Source: Streptomyces sp. S.PB5 (GTDB lineage Bacteria; Actinomycetota; Actinomycetes; Streptomycetales; Streptomycetaceae). From it: 64,000 nt of DNA. Location: positions 62,001 to 126,000 of the forward strand of contig NZ_JAQMWP010000022.1 of assembly GCF_030403745.1 (NCBI RefSeq), given 5' to 3'. The stretch's first letter is position 1. Each line of letters opens with the position of its first letter. Under the pieces are notes generated by a model that saw only the letters and a list, made by a program, of their open reading frames with translations, had not been told where the DNA came from and ran no database searches. Shown here piece by piece: positions 25,170-33,047 of this stretch. The translations under genes and the position numbers were made by a program.

Positions 25170-25835
25170 TCATGAGGACTGCCAGGCGTCCGCTTCCTCA
25201 TCCGGGCTGATCCGGATGGTGCGGGCGAATTCGTCCACGTCGTCGAGAGCCCGGAGGATCCGGCCGGCGTCGGGGTCGGCCAGGATGATCAGGACGTCCG
25301 CGGCTTCCGGGCCCTTCTCGTAGCGCCAGGCGTAACGAAGGCCGACGTGTACCTCGTTGCTGTCCTCGTCCTGGTAGTAGCGCAGCACGCGCATGCCGGC
25401 GCCGAGATACGGCGAGTCGAAGTCCTCGACGACAGGCGGCTCGATGGTGTAGGTCGCATCGGCATGGGTCAGCTCACGCAGCGCCGCTTCCCGGTCTTCG
25501 CCCTCCTCGACCTCGACCAGGTCGACGTACGCGGGAAGCGGGATCTCCCGTGGGTGTGGGAGATGGAGGAAGACCTCGAAGTCCGGATAGGCGGCGGGGG
25601 CCCGGAGGGCGTACATCAACAGGATGTCGGTCAGCAGCTCGACTTCGCCCGGCTTCGGTTTCTCCGGCGCGAAATCCTCCCAGAGACCCTCAGCCCAGTA
25701 ACGCGCCCACGCCTCCGGGCTCTGCGCCTCCTCGACGTCCTCAAGTCCCGGCTCCGGCCACATGAGCGGGATGCGGATCCAAGGAGACAGATCCATGGCG
25801 TGTTTGACGTTGAGCCAGCTCACTCGTGACTCCAT
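25170..25835 (-). CDS. Hypothetical protein, last gene of the type VII-style cassette
   Basis: 221 residues, acidic, no signal or membrane helix. N-terminal part has Trp-rich turns (MDLSPWIRIPLMWPEPG), then a helical segment (DILLMYALRAPAAYPDFEVF) and a C-terminal alpha/beta part with GLRYAWRYEKGPEAADVLII. The family was not recognised. The start lies 16 bp inside the upstream gene, indicating coupling. The upstream gene has a similar design (short N-terminus, WVRIPL-like motif, C-terminal strand-rich part), so the two may be distant paralogues that act together. Confidence 0.75.
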   Translation of the reverse strand: MESRVSWLNVKHAMDLSPWIRIPLMWPEPGLEDVEEAQSPEAWARYWAEGLWEDFAPEKPKPGEVELLTDILLMYALRAPAAYPDFEVFLHLPHPREIPLPAYVDLVEVEEGEDREAALRELTHADATYTIEPPVVEDFDSPYLGAGMRVLRYYQDEDSNEVHVGLRYAWRYEKGPEAADVLIILADPDAGRILRALDDVDEFARTIRISPDEEADAWQSS

Positions 25836-26467
25836 CTGAACGTACTGACCACCGCATCGAACAACTCGACCAGCACACCGGTGAATTCACTGTCGACGTC
25901 GCCGTCACCGGGCGTGGAGAAGGTGATGCTGAGCCAGCGGCCGGGATCGTTCGCCACGGGGATCACGTAATCGACCCGCCGTGTCGGCAGTTCCTCCTCG
26001 TCAAGGGCGGGACGGTGGTCACGGCGCAGTGCGGGTGCCCCCGCTACGTCGACCCTTGTCGCCACTCCGCCGGGCACACCGTCGTCGACCAGCTGAGCGA
26101 GCACCGCCTCCGGCGGAACGGCATGCTCCTGAGCGATCGGCATCTCGGCCACGATGAACGAGGCCATGAGGAAGATTCCCCCGCGCGGGCGCACCGGAAG
26201 GTAGAGGTCAAGGCCCCCGTTTCTCCGGGCGGCACGGGCCTGCTTCTCCAACTGGCGACGCATGTCGAGGCGGAAGCGCATCGCGTCGTCCCGGGGGATG
26301 CCCTCGGGGACTTGGCCCATGTGCGAGAAGAGGACCTTCTCGAGTGCTTCCTTCGTGCCCTCGCGCAGGGGGATGCGGACCCAGCCGGGGGGCAGGATGA
26401 GTTCGTAGCGGTGGGGTGCGGTCGTCTTGAGGGGGAGCGGCTGTTTCTCCAGGTCGGATGTGTTCAT
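25820..26467 (-). CDS. Hypothetical protein of the type VII-style cassette
   Basis: 215 residues, cytoplasmic. Reads YELILPPGWVRIPLREGTKE near the N-terminus, a helix-rich centre (RFRLDMRRQLEKQARAARRN) and a C-terminal region with LDLYLPVRPRGGIFLMASFI and VDYVIPVANDPGRWLSITFS. Family not recognised, although the pattern (PPGW-R-IPL, then VxYV-P-xDPxxWLxITFS) recurs in Streptomyces proteins encoded beside WXG100-type genes as far as I recall. Overlaps both neighbours (4 bp and 16 bp), so it is part of one transcription unit. An immunity or chaperone role is inference. Confidence 0.78.
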   Translation of the reverse strand: MNTSDLEKQPLPLKTTAPHRYELILPPGWVRIPLREGTKEALEKVLFSHMGQVPEGIPRDDAMRFRLDMRRQLEKQARAARRNGGLDLYLPVRPRGGIFLMASFIVAEMPIAQEHAVPPEAVLAQLVDDGVPGGVATRVDVAGAPALRRDHRPALDEEELPTRRVDYVIPVANDPGRWLSITFSTPGDGDVDSEFTGVLVELFDAVVSTFRWSHE

Positions 26468-26853
26468 GCGCGGGGCTGCTTCTTGAGCTGGCGGTCGGCT
26501 GCGAAGATCGTCAGGATGGAGAGCACTGAAATCCAGGCCAGCCAGGTGTAGCCGAGTGCCGCGAATAGGTTGGGGATCAGGTAGAGGAAGGAGACCATCT
26601 TGATCACCTGGGAGAAGTTGGCGCCCCTCCGCGGGTCACGGATCAGCTCTCGGTTCCGGATGAACAGGAGCAGCATCAGGACAGGCCCAATCATCATCGG
26701 CCAAGCCGCATATCCATAGGTTAGCCAGTCCAGTCCTCCATGTTTACTTCCGAGGTCCTGGAAGGCAAAGCAGAGGATAGGCGTCAAAGTGAAAACGGCA
26801 AGGTATTTCATGGCTCGAGACTCTTCTGGGCTTTTTGCCGGGACAGTCGCCAC
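26464..26853 (-). CDS. Small membrane protein of the type VII-style cassette
   Basis: 129 residues from GTG 26853 (GGGAGATA upstream), or 115 from ATG 26811. About three membrane helices: YLAVFTLTPILCFAF, WPMMIGPVLMLLLFI and FLYLIPNLFAALGYTWLAWI continuing to a fourth hydrophobic stretch. The A+T content is clearly above that of core genes. The four-base overlap with the next gene supports cotranscription. No family recognised. In secreted-effector cassettes such proteins may be immunity proteins that protect the membrane, but this is not shown here. Confidence 0.75.
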   Translation of the reverse strand: MATVPAKSPEESRAMKYLAVFTLTPILCFAFQDLGSKHGGLDWLTYGYAAWPMMIGPVLMLLLFIRNRELIRDPRRGANFSQVIKMVSFLYLIPNLFAALGYTWLAWISVLSILTIFAADRQLKKQPRA

Positions 26854-26930
26854 TATCTCCCACTCCAGAAAACTTGGATGCGAATCTTAATGTGCCTGGT
26901 TGATGTCGGTCGAACCTTGTGCGGGATTCT

Positions 26931-28235
26931 TCACCAGCGGCTCCCGACTTCACGCGTCAGGACATTCTTGGCATCACCGTACTGGTCCTTCCAGGGGCCC
27001 TTTTCGCCGACCTTGTCTCCGAGGTCTACGGAGGTGGCCGCCAAGTAGTTCAAGCGGAAATTCCTCACGGCCTCTTCTGTCGCGTCAGCCGCCGACCGCA
27101 CACCGGAATTCCCCCCGAACTCAGCCCGCATAGCCTTCGCGAACTTGCTCGCGCTGATGACCTCCCCGTCGCCCCCCAGTAGCCGTTCCAGCCGGGTCGC
27201 CCCGGGGCGGACCTCTCGTGCCCCGAGCTGTCGCAGTGGTTGCAGTGCGCGCGCCGCTTTCGAGCCACGGACCGAGTCGGCACCGTACCGCATGACATTC
27301 CTATTGAGTAGCTTGCGCAGATTTGCGTAGCGCTGGAACCGTTCCGCCCGGCTTGCGGTCTTGAGCGCTGTTACCGAGGACTTCACGCCTTTCATCGCAA
27401 CGCTGCCGAATCCCAAGGTCGCCAACGCGAAGACGTCCATGGCGACATCCGCCCAGCTCCCCTCACCGGAGGCTGCCAGCGCCGCGTGTCCGATGCCGAC
27501 CAGCGCGGTGAGACTGATGGTCGTGATCGTGATGGCGGTGGCGATCCATCCGACCGGTGTGAAGAGGAGGGCCATGACCCCGATGCCGGTTGCGATCCAA
27601 CTCAGGGCTTCGACGACGGATTTGATCGTGTCCGCATGCTCGTGCACCCAGTCCTTGCGGTCCTCCCACCAGCTGTCCTCGATGATGTCGGAGATGTCGC
27701 GGCCGATGTTCTCGGCGTAATGCCGGGCGCGGGAGTCGCGTTCGCCACGGATCTGCGCGAGCTGTTTGTGGTACAGCGCCAGATGGCTGTCGGGGTCGGA
27801 ATCCTCCGGCGAAATCTTGCTGCTGCCCTTGCCGTCGTTCTCGGCCTCGGCTTCCTTTTTCTTCACCTCAGCGGCGCGTTGCTCATCGGCCGCCTTTGCG
27901 GCTCGAAGGACGCTGTCGGCTCGTTCCTGGAAACCTTCCAGTTCGTTGGCCCAGTTGCCGAGGTCGCCGACCACGCGTTCGTAGCGGGCCGCCGTCTCGC
28001 GGAAATGCTTCTCGAGGTCGTCGGACTTCTCGCGGATCTTGTCGGCGTACTTGCCCTGCAGGGCGTCGCCGGTGGCGGCCTTGCGCAGGATGGCGGCTTG
28101 GTCGCGGAGGGTCGACGCGAGGTTCGTCATCCTGGTGACCTCGTCGCGGATGTCCTCCGGATCGCCGGGGACGGGGTCCTTCTCCGCCAGCGGATGCCAG
28201 TCGACCGGTCGGCGCCTGCCCTTACCCGTGCCCAT
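26931..28235 (-). CDS. Large putative type VII-secreted protein
   Basis: 434 residues. The first 130 or so form long helices with heptad-like spacing (VTRMTNLASTLRDQAAILRK, then HFRETAARYERVVGDLGNWA) as in the putative T7SS-secreted protein N-terminal domain. A charged linker follows, then two hydrophobic helices at about 205-260 (IATGIGVMALLFTPVGWIAT...). The C-terminal 160 residues are basic and helical, with no toxin motif that I can identify. It starts 3 bp after the WXG100-like gene. Polymorphic-effector architecture is inferred; no ESX secretion machinery (EccC and others) is present in the window. Confidence 0.8.
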   Translation of the reverse strand: MGTGKGRRRPVDWHPLAEKDPVPGDPEDIRDEVTRMTNLASTLRDQAAILRKAATGDALQGKYADKIREKSDDLEKHFRETAARYERVVGDLGNWANELEGFQERADSVLRAAKAADEQRAAEVKKKEAEAENDGKGSSKISPEDSDPDSHLALYHKQLAQIRGERDSRARHYAENIGRDISDIIEDSWWEDRKDWVHEHADTIKSVVEALSWIATGIGVMALLFTPVGWIATAITITTISLTALVGIGHAALAASGEGSWADVAMDVFALATLGFGSVAMKGVKSSVTALKTASRAERFQRYANLRKLLNRNVMRYGADSVRGSKAARALQPLRQLGAREVRPGATRLERLLGGDGEVISASKFAKAMRAEFGGNSGVRSAADATEEAVRNFRLNYLAATSVDLGDKVGEKGPWKDQYGDAKNVLTREVGSRW

Positions 28236-28238
28236 CGG

Positions 28239-28553
28239 TCAGTTTCCCCCGTTTTTGCCGTGCTTCTTCTTGTTCGCGTTCGCGAGATCGAGGTCCAGCT
28301 TCTCGAAGCTCTTGAGTGCGGTCTCCACGTGCTTGCCCAACTCCTCGACGTTTTCAAGGAGTTCACGCCGATAGTTGTCCCAGTTGTCGACGAAGTCACC
28401 CATTTTGTCAGCGACGCTGTCATGGCCCCAGATGCCATGGATGTCATCGCGGTGTCTGTCGACGCCTTTGAGAGCCCTTTTGATGTCCTTCAGGTTCGTC
28501 TTCGAATCACCCAGAAGCGTGTAGTCAACTACTAGGCGGTCATGCTTCCCCAT
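28239..28553 (-). CDS. WXG100-like small helical protein
   Basis: 104 residues, predicted helix-turn-helix hairpin: helix 1 through DSKTNLKDIKRALKGVDRHR, a turn containing IWGHDSV (W-G where W-x-G is usual), and helix 2 through NYRRELLENVEELGKHVETA, ending with a Lys/Asn-rich tail. Length and layout match WXG100/ESAT-6 superfamily partners, though the motif is degenerate. It is the first gene of the cassette and sits 3 bp before the large secreted protein, the usual order for a WXG100 partner that helps export its neighbour. Confidence 0.72.
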   Translation of the reverse strand: MGKHDRLVVDYTLLGDSKTNLKDIKRALKGVDRHRDDIHGIWGHDSVADKMGDFVDNWDNYRRELLENVEELGKHVETALKSFEKLDLDLANANKKKHGKNGGN

Positions 28554-29004
28554 GGCCTCTCCGTTTGCACTTGCGTGGTCAGGGTGTTCCCGTTGGGCTC
28601 AACCCATCGGCGCAGTCACGGCACACTCCTCCCCGTTCCTGGCCTGCTGACCACGAGGCGGCGCTGCATGCCGCTGCACTTTCTCCCATCCCTGCTGTGC
28701 TGGCGCAACTGGGTCTGCCGGACACAGGCCGGATCGCGGCCTGCGCAGGGGACTCCCTCCGCACACCCCGGCTCGCTGTCCGGAAGGCCCGCCCAGGATC
28801 CATGGAGAAGATGCTGCCGGCGCCTTGTCTCAGATGTGCATCTGGCAGGGTTCCGAGCTCGAACATCATTTCCCGGGGGGACAACACCTGCTTCAGATAG
28901 AGGTGTTGGCGCGTGGACGTCACGGTGGTGTTCCCGTCCGGGGGCAAGAAGTGGCGAAGTACCTGGGCAGAGTGGTCCAGGAAGGCTGACGGAGAACCTC
29001 TGAA
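28554..29004. other. Intergenic 451 bp between divergent accessory genes
   Basis: No reading frame here has convincing codon use or family similarity on either strand. The stretch must contain the promoter of the cassette (toward 28553) and of the gene at 29005; GGAGAA before 29005 is the only clear ribosome site. The mixed, lower-G+C composition suggests leftovers of older genes, but no identifiable remnant was found. Confidence 0.5.
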
Positions 29005-29559
29005 ATGTTGCACGAGGTCGAGGACATCGAGCAGGAGAAGGTCCGGCTGACGCTCAGGCCGCCGGTGCATGACGCCCCTCCCGTCCTGTGCGCGTTCGAT
29101 GTCGTGACGAACAGCCCGGTCGAGGAATACAGCCGCAGGCTGCGGTCCGTGCTGAGTGCGGCCTTGGACCTGGCTGTGTCCGCGTCATTCGATGACGACG
29201 ACCTTCCCGTCGACACCGTTCCCGGCTGGTTCGCCGCCGCCGGCAGCGGTCTGGCCGGGGCGGTTCCCGATTTCGCCCGCCGTGGCGCGGATCGCTACGC
29301 GGCGGCCGTCAAGGGAGGGCCGTGGGATCTGCAGGAGTGGCTGTTCCAGTTCGACCCCGACTCCGAATTCCGCGGCTGGGCCTGGTGGGACCTGACACAG
29401 GCCAGCGAGGACAGGGTGCGAATCTGGGTGGACACATGGGGCGAGTCCTTCTTCGCCTGCGACGAACTTCGCTGGGTCGCGTACATCTCTGGTGGCGATG
29501 AAGTAGCCGGGCCGACCGTTGTGAGGACCGCCGACTGGGTTGCCGCTATCGCATCCTGA
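29005..29559 (+). CDS. Orphan hypothetical protein (possible immunity-type protein)
   Basis: 184 residues, acidic, no signal peptide. The sequence starts MLHEVEDIEQEKVRLTLRPP and has a Trp-rich second half (QEWLFQFDPDSEFRGWAWWD, then IWVDTWGESFFACDELRWVA). No family recognised. The acidic, Trp-rich make-up and location beside a secreted-effector cassette resemble immunity proteins, but this is only inference. A fragment of a DUF192 gene begins about 37 bp after its stop on the opposite strand. Confidence 0.65.
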   Translation: MLHEVEDIEQEKVRLTLRPPVHDAPPVLCAFDVVTNSPVEEYSRRLRSVLSAALDLAVSASFDDDDLPVDTVPGWFAAAGSGLAGAVPDFARRGADRYAAAVKGGPWDLQEWLFQFDPDSEFRGWAWWDLTQASEDRVRIWVDTWGESFFACDELRWVAYISGGDEVAGPTVVRTADWVAAIAS

Positions 29560-29595
29560 TGATCGGTGACGAGTCAGGTGTCAGCGGCGGCCGGG

Positions 29596-29653
29596 AGAGC
29601 GGGATGGGCCCGTCGAGGGACTCCCGCCCGAGCAGCCCCTTGGTGCGGGCCAA
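29596..29653 (-). pseudogene. Fragment of a DUF192 gene
   Basis: On the minus strand this reads ARTKGLLGRESLDGPI, matching ARTKGLLGRESVEGAI of the intact DUF192 protein encoded at 22.5-22.9 kb. A 25-bp core is identical (29620-29644 and 22741-22765) and flanking bases are also similar. Nothing else of the gene is present: the upstream side runs straight into a lipoprotein gene. The piece is a recombination or deletion scar. Confidence 0.75.
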
Positions 29654-30061
29654 CTATGCGCAGACCCGCTTAAAATCACTCGCCCCCGGCCTCACACGAA
29701 ACCGCACCTCATGCCCGGCATCATCCGTGAACACGGCCTCCGTCTCGGACTTCAAGGTCATCGTGCCGCGCTGGGTGGGGTTGTCCCACCCCTCGGGCGG
29801 ATTTCCCGAACCGTCGGAGAGCGGAGTCACCGCTTCGAAATATGTCGAGCCGATACGGGCTTCGTCGATTCCGCAATGTGTGTAGAGGTCGAAGGGAATT
29901 GTCCGACCGGACGAGGCCGATCGGGCCTCCCTTCCGTCTTCACCGGCCGTCGCACAGCCCGTGAGCACCCCGGCAGCCATCGCGACGGCGACGACGACTC
30001 GCCCTATGCCCGTTCTCTCAGCCGTACCCGTTCTCGCAGCCATAACTGCCCTCTCAGCCAT
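29654..30061 (-). CDS. Small lipoprotein
   Basis: 135 residues from ATG 30061. Signal with a lipobox LTGC at about residue 34 (GRVVVAVAMAAGVLTGCATA), then a domain with two Cys (LYTHCGIDEARIGSTYFEAV and the final FKRVCA) and a TMTLKSETEAVFTDDAGHEV segment. Similar small lipoproteins occur widely in Streptomyces; no function known. The frame remains open upstream to ATG 30163, which adds a stretch that looks like the end of another gene (see next entry). ATG 30043 is another possible start. Confidence 0.7.
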   Translation of the reverse strand: MAERAVMAARTGTAERTGIGRVVVAVAMAAGVLTGCATAGEDGREARSASSGRTIPFDLYTHCGIDEARIGSTYFEAVTPLSDGSGNPPEGWDNPTQRGTMTLKSETEAVFTDDAGHEVRFRVRPGASDFKRVCA

Positions 30062-30125
30062 GGCCTTTCGACGTACAGGACAAGTCGCCGGTTCCGTGTC
30101 GTCGGCCACCACGACGAGGACCCGA

Positions 30126-30419
30126 TCACCCACCTGCGTGTGCTCGATCCCGTTGCAATTCATGGTCGACCGTCTCGGCCAACTCCCTGTCGGTCAGCTT
30201 GCGCCCCAGCTTGCCCTCGAAATCGGAGCACACCTGTGCGACCGAGACGACGCCTCCTTGTCCCCGCACCTCGACGACCTCGCGGTCCGGAGCGGCGGCG
30301 TCGCGCGGGCTGTTCCCCTTGCCGGAGCTCGACGCCGACCGATCTGCACGCCCGGTGCCCTGTGCGGCGAGGACACCAAGACTGACGCGGCGGGATTCCG
30401 ATCTCTTGGCAGAGGGCAT
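30126..30419 (-). CDS. Short hypothetical ORF, probably the 5' part of a frameshifted gene
   Basis: 97 residues, Ser/Arg-rich N-terminus, then GGVVSVAQVCSDFEGKLGRK and LTDRELAETVDHELQ. Near 30163 a shift of one frame continues as MNCNGIEHTQVGDRVLVVVA. Together these resemble a single small-protein domain of the DUF4333 sort (a helix, then Cys-x-G-x-x-x-x-x-VGD-x-V). I therefore suspect a frameshift or decay rather than a working gene. It overlaps the extended frame of the next lipoprotein by 38 bp. The 369 bp between this gene and 30789 show no other supported gene. Confidence 0.35.
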   Translation of the reverse strand: MPSAKRSESRRVSLGVLAAQGTGRADRSASSSGKGNSPRDAAAPDREVVEVRGQGGVVSVAQVCSDFEGKLGRKLTDRELAETVDHELQRDRAHAGG

Positions 30420-30788
30420 CATCGATGTCATTTCTGTCATTCTCAATCGGACCGTCGACGCTCATGCCGTGCTTCTTGTGTTTGCCGGAGTGGGGAGGAC
30501 TGATCCGGGAGAGAGGGCAGCAACAGTTCGACGGCCTCGCCTCAGTGATGGACTTCACACAGGAATCTGTCGACAGCCCTTCTGGCGGTGACTTCTCGCC
30601 GGTTGTCTTGAACTTCCTCTCCAATGGGTCGCAAGTTCACCATCTGACGGTCAAGGCTGACTAAATGGTTGATTTAATTCCCGCGAACCCAGGGAAATCC
30701 CCATGGCGAACGTTTGCGCCTGGTCGTGTAGAAGTTGATCAGTCCGCACTGACCAGCGGACTGGAACTACTTCTGGGGGAACAACTCC

Positions 30789-31688
30789 ATGTGCAGACGT
30801 GCAACAGCCGGACTTTCCATACTCGCCGGCGCAGCCGCACTGACCACGTCTCTGGCGCCCGCCGCAGTGGCTGACACCGCTCACTCCACCTCCCACCCCA
30901 CCGCCCCCGTCGCAGCGGTGATCGAAAACGCGACCGGGACCGACAACCTGCGCTCAGCCGCAGCGAGCACGACGGCGAACGGCGCCGAGGTGACGCTCCC
31001 GGTTCGCGGCGACGAGCCCATCAAGGCGACGAAGGGGGACACCACCGTCGCCCTCACGCTGCCTGCGACCGGGGCGAAGCGACAGTCCAGCACGGCTGAC
31101 ACCAGCGTTTTCGCGGGGAATGACGTATCCGTCACCGCAGCCGCGCAGGCGACCACTGACGGGGGGTTCCGCGCGCTGTTCACACTCGGCAACGCCGACG
31201 CCCCACGACAGCAGTCGTTCACTCTGTCCCTGCTCGACGGGGCGACGATCCGTCAGACCGCGGAGGGCGGGCTGGCCGTCTTCAACGCCTCCGGGACGGT
31301 CATCGGCGGTCTGGAGACCCCGTGGGCCAAGGACGCCGACGGCAAGGCCGTGCCGACGTCCTACACAGTCGACGGCAACACCGTCACGCAGACGGTCGCC
31401 CCGAACGCCGACACCGCCTTCCCGGTCGTCGCTGACCCCAAATGGACGTGGGGGATCATCAGCGGCACGGTGTACTTCAACAAGAAGGAGACGTCTCACC
31501 TGGCCGCGAACGCGGGCTTCGTGGCCGTGCTCTTCGCTGCCGCACCGCCGCCGTTCGACGCGTACGGCGTCCTCAACGCGGCGAACATTTCCCGGGTTGC
31601 CTGGAACGCCGACTCGGACAACAAGTGCGTGGAGGTCAAGGTGCCCACGTTCCTCCCGCACGAATACTCCGGCGGCTACTGCAAGTAA
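30789..31688 (+). CDS. Secreted protein of unknown function
   Basis: 299 residues. Signal peptide at 1-29 (GLSILAGAAALTTSLAPAAV, AVA cleavage). A long beta-rich, Thr/Ala-rich region (about 40-215) ends in the phrase AFPVVADPKWTWGIISGTVY. After that comes a smaller C-terminal domain with a hydrophobic helix (LAANAGFVAVLFAAAPPP) and two Cys (NKCVEVKVP and the final GGYCK). This VADPxWTWG junction plus small C-terminal domain recurs in Streptomyces secreted proteins, where the last part varies. GGGGGAAC precedes the ATG. A small inverted repeat (30740-30763) lies in its leader. Confidence 0.8.
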   Translation: MCRRATAGLSILAGAAALTTSLAPAAVADTAHSTSHPTAPVAAVIENATGTDNLRSAAASTTANGAEVTLPVRGDEPIKATKGDTTVALTLPATGAKRQSSTADTSVFAGNDVSVTAAAQATTDGGFRALFTLGNADAPRQQSFTLSLLDGATIRQTAEGGLAVFNASGTVIGGLETPWAKDADGKAVPTSYTVDGNTVTQTVAPNADTAFPVVADPKWTWGIISGTVYFNKKETSHLAANAGFVAVLFAAAPPPFDAYGVLNAANISRVAWNADSDNKCVEVKVPTFLPHEYSGGYCK

Positions 31689-31732
31689 CCCGCCTCCCTC
31701 CACTGGATATCTGTACAGAGAGGATCGAGGGC

Positions 31733-32005
31733 ATGGAAACCTTCACAGGACCGTCCGTCCTCATCGCGGTCGCGGCGGTGATCCTGGTGCTCAAGTACCG
31801 TCGGCGCCTGGCCGGGCAGCAGCCGCTGCGTGTCACCTCCACGACCGCCGGCCGCATCGCCATCGTGGTCGCCTTCCTGGCCGGTTGCGCCTGGGCGTGG
31901 TCCCAGGGGCCGTCCGTCATCAACGCCGGCGTGCTGGGTGTGAGCCTCGCCCTGCTGGTGGGCGCGACCGCCGAGTTCCTGATGAGCAGGGCAGCGCGAC
32001 GCTGA
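31733..32005 (+). CDS. Small membrane protein downstream of the secreted protein
   Basis: 90 residues with three hydrophobic segments: PSVLIAVAAVILVLKY, RIAIVVAFLAGCAWAW and AGVLGVSLALLVGATAEFLM, separated by basic turns. It starts 44 bp after the secreted protein on the same strand, with GAGAGGATCGAGGG before the ATG. No family recognised. The pairing suggests a partner, for example a protein protecting the producing cell, but there is no direct evidence. Confidence 0.75.
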   Translation: METFTGPSVLIAVAAVILVLKYRRRLAGQQPLRVTSTTAGRIAIVVAFLAGCAWAWSQGPSVINAGVLGVSLALLVGATAEFLMSRAARR

Positions 32006-32221
32006 CACGCCGAGGTTCGTCGTGCCGGGCCGGGGTCTGAGAGGACTCCGGCCCGGCACGTCTCTGGTGCGCGCGACCCGCTCGAACCAAGGTTGAAATC
32101 CTGGACCTGGACAAGGATCCGACGCCGAGTTCTTCGGGACTTGTCTTCCTTCCAACCGTCACCTCCGCCCCACCCGAAAACTCGGCGGCGCTCACCGATA
32201 CCCCCCTGCGATGATCCCTCC

Positions 32222-33046
32222 ATGGCCGACCACCCCACCCCCCACCCCACTTACGAAGCCCTCATCACCGAAGCCACCGCCGTCCCCACCGAAGGCTGGG
32301 ACTTCTCCTGGTTCGAGGGCCGGGCCACCGAGGCGCGTCCCTCGTGGGGGTACGCCACCGCCAAGGCCGAGCGCCTCGCGCACGCCACCGCCGCGCTCGA
32401 CATCCAGACCGGGGGAGGGGAGGTACTGGACTTCGCCCTCGGCAGGGCGGCGCCCAGCGTGCCCGTGCTCGCCGTGGCCACCGAGGGCTGGCCGCCCAAC
32501 GTCGCCAAGGCGACCGCCCTGCTCCGCCCGCGGGGTGTCGCCGTCGTCGCCTCGGCCGAGGGCGCCCCGCTGCCGTTCGCGGACGGGACCTTCGACCTCG
32601 TCACCAGCCGGCATCCCGTCGCCCCCGACTGGGCGGAGATCGCGCGGGTGCTGCGGCCGGGCGGTACGTACTTCGCCCAGCACGTCGGACCGCGCAGTGT
32701 GTTCGAGCTGGTGGAGTACTTCCTCGGGCCCCAGTCGCACGACACCCTCGCCGGCGGCCTCCCCGGCCGCCACCCCGACCGTGAGCGCGCCGACGCCGAG
32801 GCGGCCGGCCTTGAGATCGTCGATCTGCGTGCCGAGCGGCTCCGCATCGAGTTCCACGACATCGCAGCCGTCGTCCACTTCCTGCGCAAGGTGGTGTGGA
32901 TGGTCCCGGACTTCACCGTCGAGGCCTACGACACCCGGCTCCGCGCCCTGCACGAGCGGATCGAGTCCGAGGGCCCCTTCGTCGCCCACAGCACCCGCCA
33001 CCTCTTCGACGCCCGCAGGCCCCCGGCGCCCGGGAAGCACCGCTGA
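32222..33046 (+). CDS. SAM-dependent methyltransferase
   Basis: 274 residues of the class I methyltransferase fold. Motif I is degenerate (VLDFALGRAAPSVPVLAVAT instead of a clear GxGxG); the post-I acidic position and the PFADGTFDLVTSRHP motif IV/V region are clear, followed by RVLRPGGTYFAQHVG. Substrate unknown. The ATG at 32222 is chosen as the start of homology; the frame stays open upstream. It converges on the next gene with only one base between stops. Confidence 0.82.
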   Translation: MADHPTPHPTYEALITEATAVPTEGWDFSWFEGRATEARPSWGYATAKAERLAHATAALDIQTGGGEVLDFALGRAAPSVPVLAVATEGWPPNVAKATALLRPRGVAVVASAEGAPLPFADGTFDLVTSRHPVAPDWAEIARVLRPGGTYFAQHVGPRSVFELVEYFLGPQSHDTLAGGLPGRHPDRERADAEAAGLEIVDLRAERLRIEFHDIAAVVHFLRKVVWMVPDFTVEAYDTRLRALHERIESEGPFVAHSTRHLFDARRPPAPGKHR

Positions 33047-33047
33047 C

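Noticed and set aside
26931..28553. YxxxD/E secretion signal in the WXG100-like and large proteins
   Set aside because: Tyrosines are present (YERVVGD, YRRELLE), but none fits the exact spacing, so I do not cite the motif as evidence for type VII secretion.
30425..30664. 79-codon frame on the plus strand (MSFLSFSIGPS...)
   Set aside because: It overlaps the minus-strand hypothetical gene, has no ribosome site and no recognisable family; the codon use is mixed.
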